Origin: Treponema sp.
GTDB taxonomy: Bacteria; Spirochaetota; Spirochaetia; Treponematales; Treponemataceae
Direction: 5' to 3'
Assembly (NCBI GenBank): GCA_016293645.1
Contig: JAEDDW010000028.1
Span: 1 to 22,505, forward strand
DNA length: 22,505 nt
The notes below the pieces were generated by a model. That model searched no databases. It was not told the origin of the DNA and saw only the letters and a list, made by a program, of their open reading frames with translations. Below, piece by piece: positions 14,190-21,510 of this stretch; positions within the stretch are counted from its first letter, which is position 1; every line of letters starts with the position of its first letter. The translations under genes and the position numbers were made by a program.

Positions 14190-14207
14190 GTTGTTTATGC
14201 AGGCTTG

Positions 14208-16442
14208 TTATGCCTTGTAGAAGTTGATGAGACAACCTGCAAGGATGATCTTGCGTTCGTCGTCTGTCATGTCTCCTGTTGTAAGTTCAAATTCTGTTAC
14301 CTTGCCTGAAGCATTTACTGCGTAAGCCTTGTAAGAATCTGCCTTTTCTGCAACCTGCTTCTTGACGTTTGGAATGTAAACCCAGTCGCCGTTTGCGAAT
14401 GGAAGCTTTTCTGTTGCTGCCTGGTCTCCGCTCTTGTAGAGGAATGGGAGCATACCCCAGTTCATGAGGTTGGAGCGGTAGCGCTTTGTTGCATATTCAC
14501 ATGCGATGTTTGCAGAAGCTCCAAGAACCCTCTGGCATGATGCTGCCTGTTCGCGTGCAGAACCGTCACCTGGTTTTACTGCGTAGATTGTAGATCCAAC
14601 CTGAACGTCGCTTTCCTTTACGTTAAGTGCTGCACAGACTTTTGTGATTTCTGCCTTTACATCATCTGTTCTGTCACGAACAGCCTTTGCGCGTCCAACG
14701 TAGGCTGGATCCTTGCGGCTGAGTGTGAATTCAGCAAGTCCCAGTGGGTTAGAGCGGAATGAAGAAGTTTCTCCGGAAGGAATGAGTTCGTCTGTTGTTG
14801 TAACAGGATCGTGGATTTCCGAAACAACCTTTACGAGGAGATTGTCGCCGAGAGCTTCCATCTGTGGCCAGTCCTTGATGTTTGGACCAAACTGAATTTC
14901 CTGTTCCGGATGTGCAACGCCTTTGCTGTCGTAAACGCGTGTTTCGTAGATTGTCTTGTCAAAGAAATATTTCTTGTTTGAGTAATCCCTGTCAAAGTCT
15001 GTGGCTGCTGTAAGGAATCCCTTGTTTGCGGCTGTTGCTGCAATAGAGCGTGCATCCATAAGTGCAACAGAAGAAATCTGTCCGTTCTGGATCTTTGAAC
15101 CTTCGCGGTTAGGGAAGTTTCTTGTTGAGTGACGGATAGAAAGGGCACCGTTGGCTGGTGTATCGCCTGCACCGAAACATGGTCCGCAGAATGCTGTCTT
15201 GACGATGGCACCTGCCTTCATAAGTTCAACTGCGGCACCGTTCTTCATAAGGTCCATGTAGATTGGTGTTGAAGCAGGATATACGCTAAGGTAGAACTTG
15301 TCGTTGCCTGTGTTCTTTCCCTTGAGGATGTCTGCAGCGGCACAAATGTTTTCGTATCCACCACCAGCACAGCCTGCGATGACACCCTGGTCAACATAAA
15401 GCTTACCGTCGATGATCTTGTTTGTAAGGTTGAAGTTCACCTTGTCGCCGAAAGAAACCTTTGCGCGTTCTTCTGTCTCGTGGAGAACATCCTTGAGATT
15501 CTTGTTTACGAAGTCGATTGTGTATGCGTTGCTTGGGTGGAATGGAAGGGCGATCATCGGTTCGATTTTATCCAGATCAACTTCGATTACGCCGTCGTAG
15601 TATGCAACGCCATTTGGTTCAACCTTTGAGTAGTCATTTTCACGTCCGTGGAGGGCATAGAATTCACGGATCTTTTCATCTGTTGTCCAGATTGAAGAAA
15701 GACAGGTTGTTTCTGTTGTCATTACATCGATGCCGATGCGGAATTCTGCGCTCAGGTTTGCAACGCCTGGTCCTACGAATTCCATAACCTTGTTCTTGAC
15801 GTATCCGTTGTTGAAAACTGCACCGATGATTGCGATTGCAACATCCTGTGGTCCAACACCCGGGCGTGGAGTTCCTGTCATGTAGACTGCAACTACGCCT
15901 GGCATGTTTACATCGTATGTCTTTCCAAGAAGCTGCTTTGCAAGTTCACCGCCGCCTTCACCGATGGCCATTGTACCGAGGGCACCGTAGCGTGTGTGGC
16001 TGTCTGAACCAAGGATCATGCCGCCGCAGGTTGCCATCATTTCACGTGCGTACTGGTGGATTACAGCCTGGTGTGGAGGAACATAGATTCCGCCGTATTT
16101 CTGAGCACATGTCAAACCGAACATGTGGTCGTCGTCGTTTATTGTTCCGCCTACTGCGCAGAGTGAGTTGTGGCAGTTTGTAAGAACGTATGGAAGAGGG
16201 AACTTTTCAAGACCTGATGCGCGTGCTGTCTGAATGATTCCAACGTAAGTAATGTCGTGTGATGTGATCTTGTCAAACTTGATCTTAAGTTTTGCAGCAT
16301 CCCCTGAAGTGTTGTGCTTCTGGAGAATTGAATAAGCCATTGTGTTCTTTGCTGCGTCTTCCTTTGCAGCACCTTTGAATTCAGCCTGTGGAACAAGCTT
16401 TCCGTTTTCAAGGAACGCCCCTGTTTCCCAAAGTTTAATCAT
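14208..16442 (-). CDS. Aconitase-superfamily hydratase (YbhJ-like)
   Basis: This 744-residue protein is a probable [4Fe-4S] hydro-lyase of the aconitase superfamily. Domains 1-3 show ILGSDSHTRYGALG with the catalytic His/Ser region, GAVFNNGYVKNKVMEF, a lone cluster cysteine in IAGCAGGGYENI, the CGPC pair in FCGPCFGAGD, and STRNFPNREGS with the catalytic arginine. The C-terminal swivel domain shows GDGSAREQAAS and YRSNLMNWGMLPF. The first cluster motif lacks the usual Thr-Asn-Ser after cysteine (CTNS becomes CAGG), so the substrate is probably not citrate/isocitrate. E. coli YbhJ is the closest named relative I recall and has no settled function. The start at 16442 follows a Shine-Dalgarno GAGG (7 bases). 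It is monocistronic and divergent from agcS. Confidence 0.85.
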   Translation of the reverse strand: MIKLWETGAFLENGKLVPQAEFKGAAKEDAAKNTMAYSILQKHNTSGDAAKLKIKFDKITSHDITYVGIIQTARASGLEKFPLPYVLTNCHNSLCAVGGTINDDDHMFGLTCAQKYGGIYVPPHQAVIHQYAREMMATCGGMILGSDSHTRYGALGTMAIGEGGGELAKQLLGKTYDVNMPGVVAVYMTGTPRPGVGPQDVAIAIIGAVFNNGYVKNKVMEFVGPGVANLSAEFRIGIDVMTTETTCLSSIWTTDEKIREFYALHGRENDYSKVEPNGVAYYDGVIEVDLDKIEPMIALPFHPSNAYTIDFVNKNLKDVLHETEERAKVSFGDKVNFNLTNKIIDGKLYVDQGVIAGCAGGGYENICAAADILKGKNTGNDKFYLSVYPASTPIYMDLMKNGAAVELMKAGAIVKTAFCGPCFGAGDTPANGALSIRHSTRNFPNREGSKIQNGQISSVALMDARSIAATAANKGFLTAATDFDRDYSNKKYFFDKTIYETRVYDSKGVAHPEQEIQFGPNIKDWPQMEALGDNLLVKVVSEIHDPVTTTDELIPSGETSSFRSNPLGLAEFTLSRKDPAYVGRAKAVRDRTDDVKAEITKVCAALNVKESDVQVGSTIYAVKPGDGSAREQAASCQRVLGASANIACEYATKRYRSNLMNWGMLPFLYKSGDQAATEKLPFANGDWVYIPNVKKQVAEKADSYKAYAVNASGKVTEFELTTGDMTDDERKIILAGCLINFYKA

Positions 16443-16477
16443 AGTGTTACCTCAACCGTCAAAATAAAAGTTTGCTT

Positions 16478-16506
16478 ATTATAGATATTTTCAGTTTAAA
16501 AAACAA
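16478..16506 (-). promoter_or_regulatory. Promoter of the aconitase-family gene
   Basis: On the minus strand -35 TTGTTT (16501-16506), a 17-bp spacer and a perfect -10 TATAAT (16478-16483) lie about 35 bp upstream of the ATG, giving a short leader with a Shine-Dalgarno site. Confidence 0.7.
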
Positions 16507-16558
16507 CTTGAACATATCTGCGTGACTGCTTTTTACAAGGTCTCTTCCATCTGGTGCA

Positions 16559-16587
16559 TTGATTTTTTTTATATTAACGTTTATCAT
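16559..16587 (+). promoter_or_regulatory. Promoter of the riboswitch-agcS transcript
   Basis: -35 TTGATT (16559-16564), a 17-bp spacer and -10 TATCAT (16582-16587) predict a transcript start near 16594 and a leader of about 190 nt containing the riboswitch. The 342-bp gene-free stretch 16443-16784 is accounted for by this promoter, the divergent promoter, the riboswitch and its terminator. Confidence 0.65.
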
Positions 16588-16620
16588 CTAGGGGTCTGAA
16601 TGTTGCGTTGCAGTGTTCAG

Positions 16621-16704
16621 ATTCTCTGGAGAGTTCTCACGATGGAGTGGGGCGCCGAAGGGTTAAGGCTATTAGAGCCGATATCTCAGGCAAAAAGGAC
16701 AGAT
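16621..16704 (+). ncRNA. Glycine riboswitch aptamer (single)
   Basis: The conserved core of the glycine aptamer is present in order. CTGGAGAG comes first (16626-16633), then a P2 hairpin (CTCAC 16636-16640 with GTGGG 16647-16651). GCGCCGAAGGG follows (16652-16662), then a P3 hairpin (GGCT 16667-16670 with AGCC 16676-16679), and ATCTCAGGCAAAAAGGACAGA (16683-16703). Glycine riboswitches often come as tandem aptamers; here only one complete aptamer is seen, although TCTGGAGAG recurs at 16732-16740 as a possible remnant of a second. P1 looks short. The AGGACAG strand (16696-16702) could alternatively pair with CTGTCTT (16718-16724), a candidate switching element. The downstream terminator implies control of transcription; whether glycine turns agcS on or off is not decided by sequence. 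Confidence 0.9.
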
Positions 16705-16736
16705 GATAGGAATTTTACTGTCTTATTACTTTCTGG

Positions 16737-16771
16737 AGAGCTGACTCATGTAGTCGGCTCTTATCTTTTTT
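16737..16771 (+). terminator. Riboswitch expression-platform terminator
   Basis: AGAGCTGACT (16737-16746), loop CATGT and AGTCGGCTCT (16752-16761) form a 10-bp stem with one G-U pair, followed by TATC and a run of six Ts. It sits between the aptamer and the Shine-Dalgarno of agcS (AAAGGA, 16772-16777), so it must be read through for the gene to be expressed. Confidence 0.88.
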
Positions 16772-16784
16772 AAAGGACACGCTT

Positions 16785-18215
16785 ATGTCTTTTGATTCAA
16801 TTTTAAATCAGATTGATGACATTGTATGGGGTCTTCCAACAATCATCCTGATTCTGGCAACTGGTCTTATCCTTACAATTGCCTCACGCGGAATCCAGTT
16901 TTCAAAGCTCGGACGTGCTTTCAAGGGTATCTTCAAGAAGAATGAAGGTGCAGGTGAACTTTCAGGTTTCTCTGCATTATGTACAGCTCTTTCAGCAACA
17001 ATCGGTACAGGTAACATCGTCGGTGTTGCAACAGCCATCGCAGCCGGTGGTCCAGGTGCCCTCTTCTGGATGTGGTTTGCAGCAATCCTCGGAACAGCAA
17101 CAAAGTATGCTGAATGTATGCTCGCTATCAAATATCGCGAAGTAAAGGAAGACGGACACATCCTCGGTGGTCCTTTCTATACAATCGAAAAGGGAATGGG
17201 TGCAAAGTGGAAGTGGCTTGCAGTTCTTTTTGCAGTATTCGGAGCCCTCGCTGGCCTCCTGGGTATCGGTACAATGACACAGATCAACGGCATCACTTCT
17301 GCCGTTAACAATGCCATCGACCCAGAAGCCAAGCACATTGCATTTACACTTCTCGGAACAGACTATACTTATGCAACAGTTGTCGGCGGCCTTATCGTTA
17401 CAGCATGTGTTGCACTTGTTGTTCTTGGTGGTCTCAAGCGCATTTCTAAGGTTGCAGAAAAGGTTGTTCCAGCAATGGCAATCATCTACATCTTCCTTGG
17501 TCTTTCAGTTCTCATCATGAACGCAACACACATTCCGGCTGCCTTTGGCCTCATCTTCAAGAGCGCATTCGGTTTCAAGGCTCTCGCGGGAGGTGCTTGT
17601 GGTTATGTTTTCAAGCAGGTAACAGACGCAATGCAGAAGGGTATCGCACGCGGTATCTTCTCTAACGAAGCTGGTCTCGGTTCTGCTCCAATCGCAGCAG
17701 CTCCAGTTCAGACAAACGAACCTGTTGAACAGGGTCTCGTCAACATGACAGGTACAGTAATCGATACACTCATCGTTTGTACAATGACAGGTCTTGCGAT
17801 CGTTATCGGTGGCATGACAAACGGAATCTGGGAAAATCCAGAAAACCTCAAGGGTGTTGCCCTTACAGCAGCTTCATTCAACAAGGTTCTCGGCGGTGAC
17901 GGACATTCAGTTCAGTTCCTCCTCATGCTTTGTCTTGCATTCTTTGCATTCACAACAATCCTCGGCTGGGACTACTACTCAGAAAAGTGTCTTGAATACC
18001 TTACAGGCGGAAAGATGGGAATCGTAAAGGGCTTCAGATGGCTTTACATCCTCGCAGTTCTTATCGGACCTTACTTCACAGTAAATGCAGTATTCACAAT
18101 CGCCGACATCTTCAACGGCCTCATGGCAATCCCTAACTGTGTTGCTTTGATCGTTCTTGCAGGTGTTGTTGCAAAGGAAACAAAGTCTTACTTTGACAGA
18201 TTTCCAAAGCTGTAA
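16785..18215 (+). CDS. agcS: Sodium:alanine/glycine symporter (AGCS family)
   Basis: This 476-residue polytopic membrane protein of the alanine/glycine:cation symporter family imports small amino acids with Na+ (or H+). About eleven hydrophobic segments are visible, starting near residue 17 (LPTIILILATGLILTIAS). The family signature runs through SATIGTGNIVGVATAIAAGGPGALFWMW (written here in parts: GTGNIVGVATA, GGPGALFWMW), with later conserved FSNEAGLGSAPIAAA and LGWDYYSEKC. The length is normal. The start follows a Shine-Dalgarno AAAGGA with 7 bases between. The glycine riboswitch in its leader supports glycine as a transported or signalling amino acid. It ends in a terminator shared with era. 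Confidence 0.94.
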   Translation: MSFDSILNQIDDIVWGLPTIILILATGLILTIASRGIQFSKLGRAFKGIFKKNEGAGELSGFSALCTALSATIGTGNIVGVATAIAAGGPGALFWMWFAAILGTATKYAECMLAIKYREVKEDGHILGGPFYTIEKGMGAKWKWLAVLFAVFGALAGLLGIGTMTQINGITSAVNNAIDPEAKHIAFTLLGTDYTYATVVGGLIVTACVALVVLGGLKRISKVAEKVVPAMAIIYIFLGLSVLIMNATHIPAAFGLIFKSAFGFKALAGGACGYVFKQVTDAMQKGIARGIFSNEAGLGSAPIAAAPVQTNEPVEQGLVNMTGTVIDTLIVCTMTGLAIVIGGMTNGIWENPENLKGVALTAASFNKVLGGDGHSVQFLLMLCLAFFAFTTILGWDYYSEKCLEYLTGGKMGIVKGFRWLYILAVLIGPYFTVNAVFTIADIFNGLMAIPNCVALIVLAGVVAKETKSYFDRFPKL

Positions 18216-18238
18216 TTTAAGATAATTTGAAAATAAAG

Positions 18239-18276
18239 AAGGCCTGTCAGTCTATAAAGATTGGCAGGCCTTTTTT
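18239..18276. terminator. Bidirectional terminator between agcS and era
   Basis: AAGGCCTGTCAGTC (18239-18252), loop TATAAA and GATTGGCAGGCCTT (18259-18272) form a 14-bp stem with two G-U pairs, with a T-run to 18276 and A-rich sequence before the first arm. It lies between converging genes and can serve both. Confidence 0.88.
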
Positions 18277-18297
18277 GTTTTAAATTTTTTTTGAAAT

Positions 18298-19236
18298 TTA
18301 TTTCACCAGCTTATTCAGTACATGGTCTTTCTGCCGCCAGTTTTTGTCTACGGCAACATTAAGCTCGATGTCTACGCGGTAAGGGAAAATTTTACGGGCG
18401 GTCTTGATGGATTCAACGCGGATTGTCTTGATCATCTGGGCCCCCTTGCCGATGACTATGCCTTTCTGGCTGTCACGTTCGACGCAGATTTCAGCACGGA
18501 CTTTAAGAAGATTTGCCTTTGCCATTTCCATGTGCTTGATGTTTACATAGATGGCGTGGGGAAGTTCCTGCTCAAGGCGGTTGATGGCTTCTCCGCGGAT
18601 GATTTCTGCAATACGGAATTCAACTTCCTGGTCTGTGTAGTATTCTTCAGGGTAAAGGTGAGGTGCTTCTTCTGCCATGTCGTAAAGGGCAGTGAGGACA
18701 TCGTTGACTCCCTTGTCTTCCTTTGCGCTCATTTCAACGATGCGGCTGTCAGGAAGTTCCGGCAGGGTTCGGTGGATGAAGGCGCGTGAATTTTCAGGTT
18801 TTGCAAGAGGATCTTCTGTCTTGTTTATGGCAACCACAAGTTTCTTTGTAAACGGAGCCACAAGTTTTGCGATCATTTCTTCTTCATCTGTGTGATCGCG
18901 TGTAGAATCCAAAACATAGAGGATTTCGTCGCTGTCCTTGATGTTTTCTTCCGCGATGGCCGTAAGCTTAAGGTTGAATTTCTTTTCGCTCAAGTGCAGT
19001 CCAGGAGTGTCTATGAAAACAAGCTGCCCGATAGATGTGTTGACGATTCCGCGGATTGCGTTTCTTGTTGTCTGCGGAACTGCCGAAACGATGCTGACCG
19101 TTTCCTGGGTAGCCGTATTGAGAAAAGTGCTTTTTCCTGCACTAGGGCGGCCTACGATTGAAACCAGGGCTGTCTTTGGACCTGCAGGTTCTACTATAAA
19201 TTCGTCCGTTTCTTCATTGACTATTTCTTCACTCAT
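18298..19236 (-). CDS. era: GTPase Era
   Basis: This 312-residue GTPase binds 16S rRNA and helps mature the 30S subunit. The GTPase domain has G1 GRPSAGKS (29-36), the switch region PQTTRNAIRG, G3 DTPG (76-79) and a G4 region reading VAINKTED. The C-terminal KH domain includes IVIGKGAQMIKTI (GxxG loop) and ends with VDKNWRQKDHVLNKL, typical of Era. The usual NKxD at G4 reads N138-K139-T140-E141, with Glu in place of the Asp that selects guanine. The start at 19236 (MSEEIVNEE) is preferred to an extension to 19272 because a -10 box CATAAT ends 7 bases before it; there is no Shine-Dalgarno. The N-terminal 20 residues are acidic and precede the usual Era start. Confidence 0.93.
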   Translation of the reverse strand: MSEEIVNEETDEFIVEPAGPKTALVSIVGRPSAGKSTFLNTATQETVSIVSAVPQTTRNAIRGIVNTSIGQLVFIDTPGLHLSEKKFNLKLTAIAEENIKDSDEILYVLDSTRDHTDEEEMIAKLVAPFTKKLVVAINKTEDPLAKPENSRAFIHRTLPELPDSRIVEMSAKEDKGVNDVLTALYDMAEEAPHLYPEEYYTDQEVEFRIAEIIRGEAINRLEQELPHAIYVNIKHMEMAKANLLKVRAEICVERDSQKGIVIGKGAQMIKTIRVESIKTARKIFPYRVDIELNVAVDKNWRQKDHVLNKLVK

Positions 19237-19243
19237 ACTTTTT

Positions 19244-19272
19244 ATTATGTGGAAAAAATGGGAAATCTGCAA
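19244..19272 (-). promoter_or_regulatory. Promoter of era (leaderless type)
   Basis: On the minus strand -35 TTGCAG (19267-19272), a 17-bp spacer and -10 CATAAT (19244-19249) end 7 bases before the ATG at 19236. The promoter occupies the same DNA as the divergent glgX promoter. Confidence 0.65.
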
Positions 19273-19278
19273 TATAAT
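19250..19278 (+). promoter_or_regulatory. Promoter of glgX (near-leaderless)
   Basis: -35 TGGAAA (19250-19255), a 17-bp spacer and a perfect -10 TATAAT (19273-19278) lie 9 bases before the ATG at 19288. The -35 abuts the -10 of era and the -10 abuts the -35 of era, so the two promoters are fully interlocked. A GGGG at 19280-19283 might act as a weak ribosome site if the mRNA starts far enough upstream. Confidence 0.65.
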
Positions 19279-19287
19279 TGGGGCATT

Positions 19288-21420
19288 ATGGACGATTTGA
19301 AAGTTTTACCGGGAAAACCTACGCCTCTTGGTGCAAACCTTGCGGATGGCGGTGTTAATTTTGCGGTTTACAGCAAAAATGCGACTTCAGTTTCAATAGA
19401 ATTCTTCAGGACTCCTGATGATACGGAACCTTGTTCCAGGATAGATTTTGACCCGGTGCTCAACAGAACCGGTGATATCTGGCATTGCTTCGTTCCTGAT
19501 GCAAAAGCCGGAGACCTTTATCTTTACCGGGTTGACGGTCCCTTTGATGTTTCAAGAGGCTTGAGGTTCAACAAAAAGCAAAAACTTTTTGACCCATATG
19601 CAAAGGCAATTACTCCCACATCGGTTTTCTATAATCTGCCTCCAAACTATAAGGCTGCCCTTGATAAAGAAGATGTTGAACTCCAGACTGAATCAAAACA
19701 TCTTTTCCCAAAATGCGTAGTAATCGACAACGATTCTTTTGACTGGCAGGGGGACAAACCGATCAACCGTCCCCTGTCGGAAAGCATAATCTACGAAGTT
19801 CATCTTAAAGGATTTACGGCCGGTAAGAATTCTGGAGTTTCATGTCCTGGAACTTACAGAGGCTTCATGGAAAAAATTCCATACCTCAAGGATCTTGGCA
19901 TCACTGCAGTTGAGTTGCTTCCGATCCATGAATTCGACGAATACGAAAATGCGAACGTAAATCCCCGCACTGGTGAGAGAATGAAGAATTATTGGGGATA
20001 CAGTACCATCAATTTCTTCTCTCCAAAGGCTGGGTATGCCGCTGACAAGACTCCTGGCGGCGTTGTCAATGAATTCAAGCTTCTGGTCCGTGAGCTTCAT
20101 AAAGCCGGAATCGAAGTGATCCTTGATGTTGTATATAACCACACTGCGGAAGGAAACGAACATGGTGTTCCGCTCAATTTCCGCGGATTTGAAAATGAAG
20201 TTTACTATACGCTTGTTGACAGCCACAAGGAATACTACATGAATTTCTCCGGCTGCGGTAATACAGTGAACTGCAATCATCCGGTAGTGCGCGACATGAT
20301 TCTGGACAGCCTGCGTTACTGGGTCACAAACTATCACGTTGACGGATTCCGCTTTGACCTTGCTTCGATTCTTACAAGAAGCCAGGAAGGAATTCTCTTG
20401 AAATTCCCTCCGCTGACAAATGCGATTTCTGAGGATCCTGTCCTTGGAAAAACAAAGATCATTGCTGAACCCTGGGATGCGGGCGGTGGATATCAGCTTG
20501 GTGGTTTCCCAGGCGGAAGATGGGCTGAATGGAACGACCGGTTCCGTGACGATATCCGCAGATTCTGGCGTGGTGATGAATTCTGCTCTACTGGAGCCGC
20601 CACACGCATAAGCGGATCCAGCGACCTGTTTACAATCAGCGGACGTACCCCTTGCCACAGCATAAACTACGTTACATGCCATGACGGTTTTACCATGAAC
20701 GACCTTGTCAGCTACAACGGCAAACATAATGATGAGAATGGCGAAGGAAACCGCGACGGAACTGACAGCAACTGGAGTTACAACTACGGCTATGAAGGCC
20801 CGACCATGAATCCCCTCATCGAACGCCATCGCAACAAGGCCATGAAGAACTTCATTCTCACACTCATGGTTTCCCAGGGAACTCCAATGCTCCTTGGCGG
20901 CGATGAATTCCGCAGGGGACAGCAGGGCAACAACAATGCCTACTGCCAGGACAATGACATCAGCTGGTTTGACTGGGGCAACTGCAGCATGAACCACGGC
21001 CTCATTGAATTTACAAAAAAGGCAATCAGGCTCAGAAGGGAACACAAAATCTTCCGCAGGGAAGAATTCTTCCACGGGGACAGGGGAAATACTCCTGACA
21101 TCCAGTGGTATGAAAAAGATGGAAGCAATCCTGACTGGAGCAAAATATCAAGGTTCCTTGCCTTCAGGCTTTCTGGAATTGCCGATGCAAGGGAAGGGGA
21201 AATTCCTGACAATGATTTCTTTGTGGCTGCAAACACTGACCGCAATGATGTCATGCTCAGACTTCCGACAATCAAGGACAAGCGAAAGTGGTACAGGATT
21301 GCAGATACTTCTATAGAAGATGACAGTTGCATTCTTGATGTTGAAAATGCCGAAAGTCTTCTTGCCCAGGAACGCTACATTCTGCCGTCCGCATCCATGC
21401 TGGTTCTTGTGGCTAAGTAG
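19288..21420 (+). CDS. glgX: Glycogen debranching enzyme (GlgX/isoamylase type)
   Basis: This 710-residue GH13 enzyme hydrolyses alpha-1,6 branch points of glycogen after phosphorylase has shortened the outer chains. The N-terminal CBM48 domain begins PGKPTPLGANLADGGVNFAVYS. The GH13 barrel shows IYEVHLKGFT, DVVYNHTAEG (280-289), DGFRFDLAS with nucleophile D357, IAEPWDAGG with acid/base E394, and VTCHDGFTMNDL with D466. The long YNYGYEGPT...NPLIERHRNKAMKNF segment is typical of GlgX/TreX. The length fits GlgX. The start at 19288 gives MDDLKVLPGKP; an in-frame GTG upstream (19249) lies within the promoter. It is followed by glgP in the same direction but after a hairpin and with a separate promoter, so the two are neighbours by function and not clearly one operon. 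Confidence 0.94.
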   Translation: MDDLKVLPGKPTPLGANLADGGVNFAVYSKNATSVSIEFFRTPDDTEPCSRIDFDPVLNRTGDIWHCFVPDAKAGDLYLYRVDGPFDVSRGLRFNKKQKLFDPYAKAITPTSVFYNLPPNYKAALDKEDVELQTESKHLFPKCVVIDNDSFDWQGDKPINRPLSESIIYEVHLKGFTAGKNSGVSCPGTYRGFMEKIPYLKDLGITAVELLPIHEFDEYENANVNPRTGERMKNYWGYSTINFFSPKAGYAADKTPGGVVNEFKLLVRELHKAGIEVILDVVYNHTAEGNEHGVPLNFRGFENEVYYTLVDSHKEYYMNFSGCGNTVNCNHPVVRDMILDSLRYWVTNYHVDGFRFDLASILTRSQEGILLKFPPLTNAISEDPVLGKTKIIAEPWDAGGGYQLGGFPGGRWAEWNDRFRDDIRRFWRGDEFCSTGAATRISGSSDLFTISGRTPCHSINYVTCHDGFTMNDLVSYNGKHNDENGEGNRDGTDSNWSYNYGYEGPTMNPLIERHRNKAMKNFILTLMVSQGTPMLLGGDEFRRGQQGNNNAYCQDNDISWFDWGNCSMNHGLIEFTKKAIRLRREHKIFRREEFFHGDRGNTPDIQWYEKDGSNPDWSKISRFLAFRLSGIADAREGEIPDNDFFVAANTDRNDVMLRLPTIKDKRKWYRIADTSIEDDSCILDVENAESLLAQERYILPSASMLVLVAK

Positions 21421-21432
21421 GAAAGCTTGTTG

Positions 21433-21465
21433 AAAGCGGAATGAGGTTGTTTTTGTTCCGCTTTT
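21433..21465 (+). terminator. Probable terminator of glgX
   Basis: AAAGCGGAA (21433-21441) and TTCCGCTTT (21456-21464) form a perfect 9-bp stem with a 14-base loop just after the stop codon. Only four Ts end the stem and no long U tract follows, so termination may be partial. Confidence 0.55.
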
Positions 21466-21496
21466 GAGGAAAAATTTAACAGAAATATAAAAATTA

Positions 21497-21510
21497 TGGT
21501 AACGCTTGCA
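21497..21510. promoter_or_regulatory. LacI-family operator-like site 1 upstream of glgP
   Basis: TGGTAACGCTTGCA (minus strand TGCAAGCGTTACCA) matches the catabolite-responsive cre consensus TGWAARCGYTWNCA at 13 of 14 positions on the minus strand. It overlaps the -35 box of the glgP promoter. LacI-family proteins bind such CG-centred palindromes. Which regulator acts here is unknown. Confidence 0.6.

Noticed and set aside
14065..14207. CRISPR repeat, tRNA or small RNA in the palindromic region
   Set aside because: There are only two inverted hairpins, not direct repeats with spacers, and no cloverleaf; the nested palindrome fits REPIN/MITE structure better.
16574..16587. AACGTT-centred sequence in the agcS promoter spacer as a LacI-type operator
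   Set aside because: It matches the cre consensus at only about 10 of 14 positions in an AT-rich spacer, too weak to report as a site.
19840..21075. 411-codon open frame antisense to glgX
   Set aside because: It is fully inside glgX, its protein has no recognisable domain and is oddly rich in Val and Ala, and it lacks a ribosome-binding site. It is a by-product of the codon bias of the real gene.
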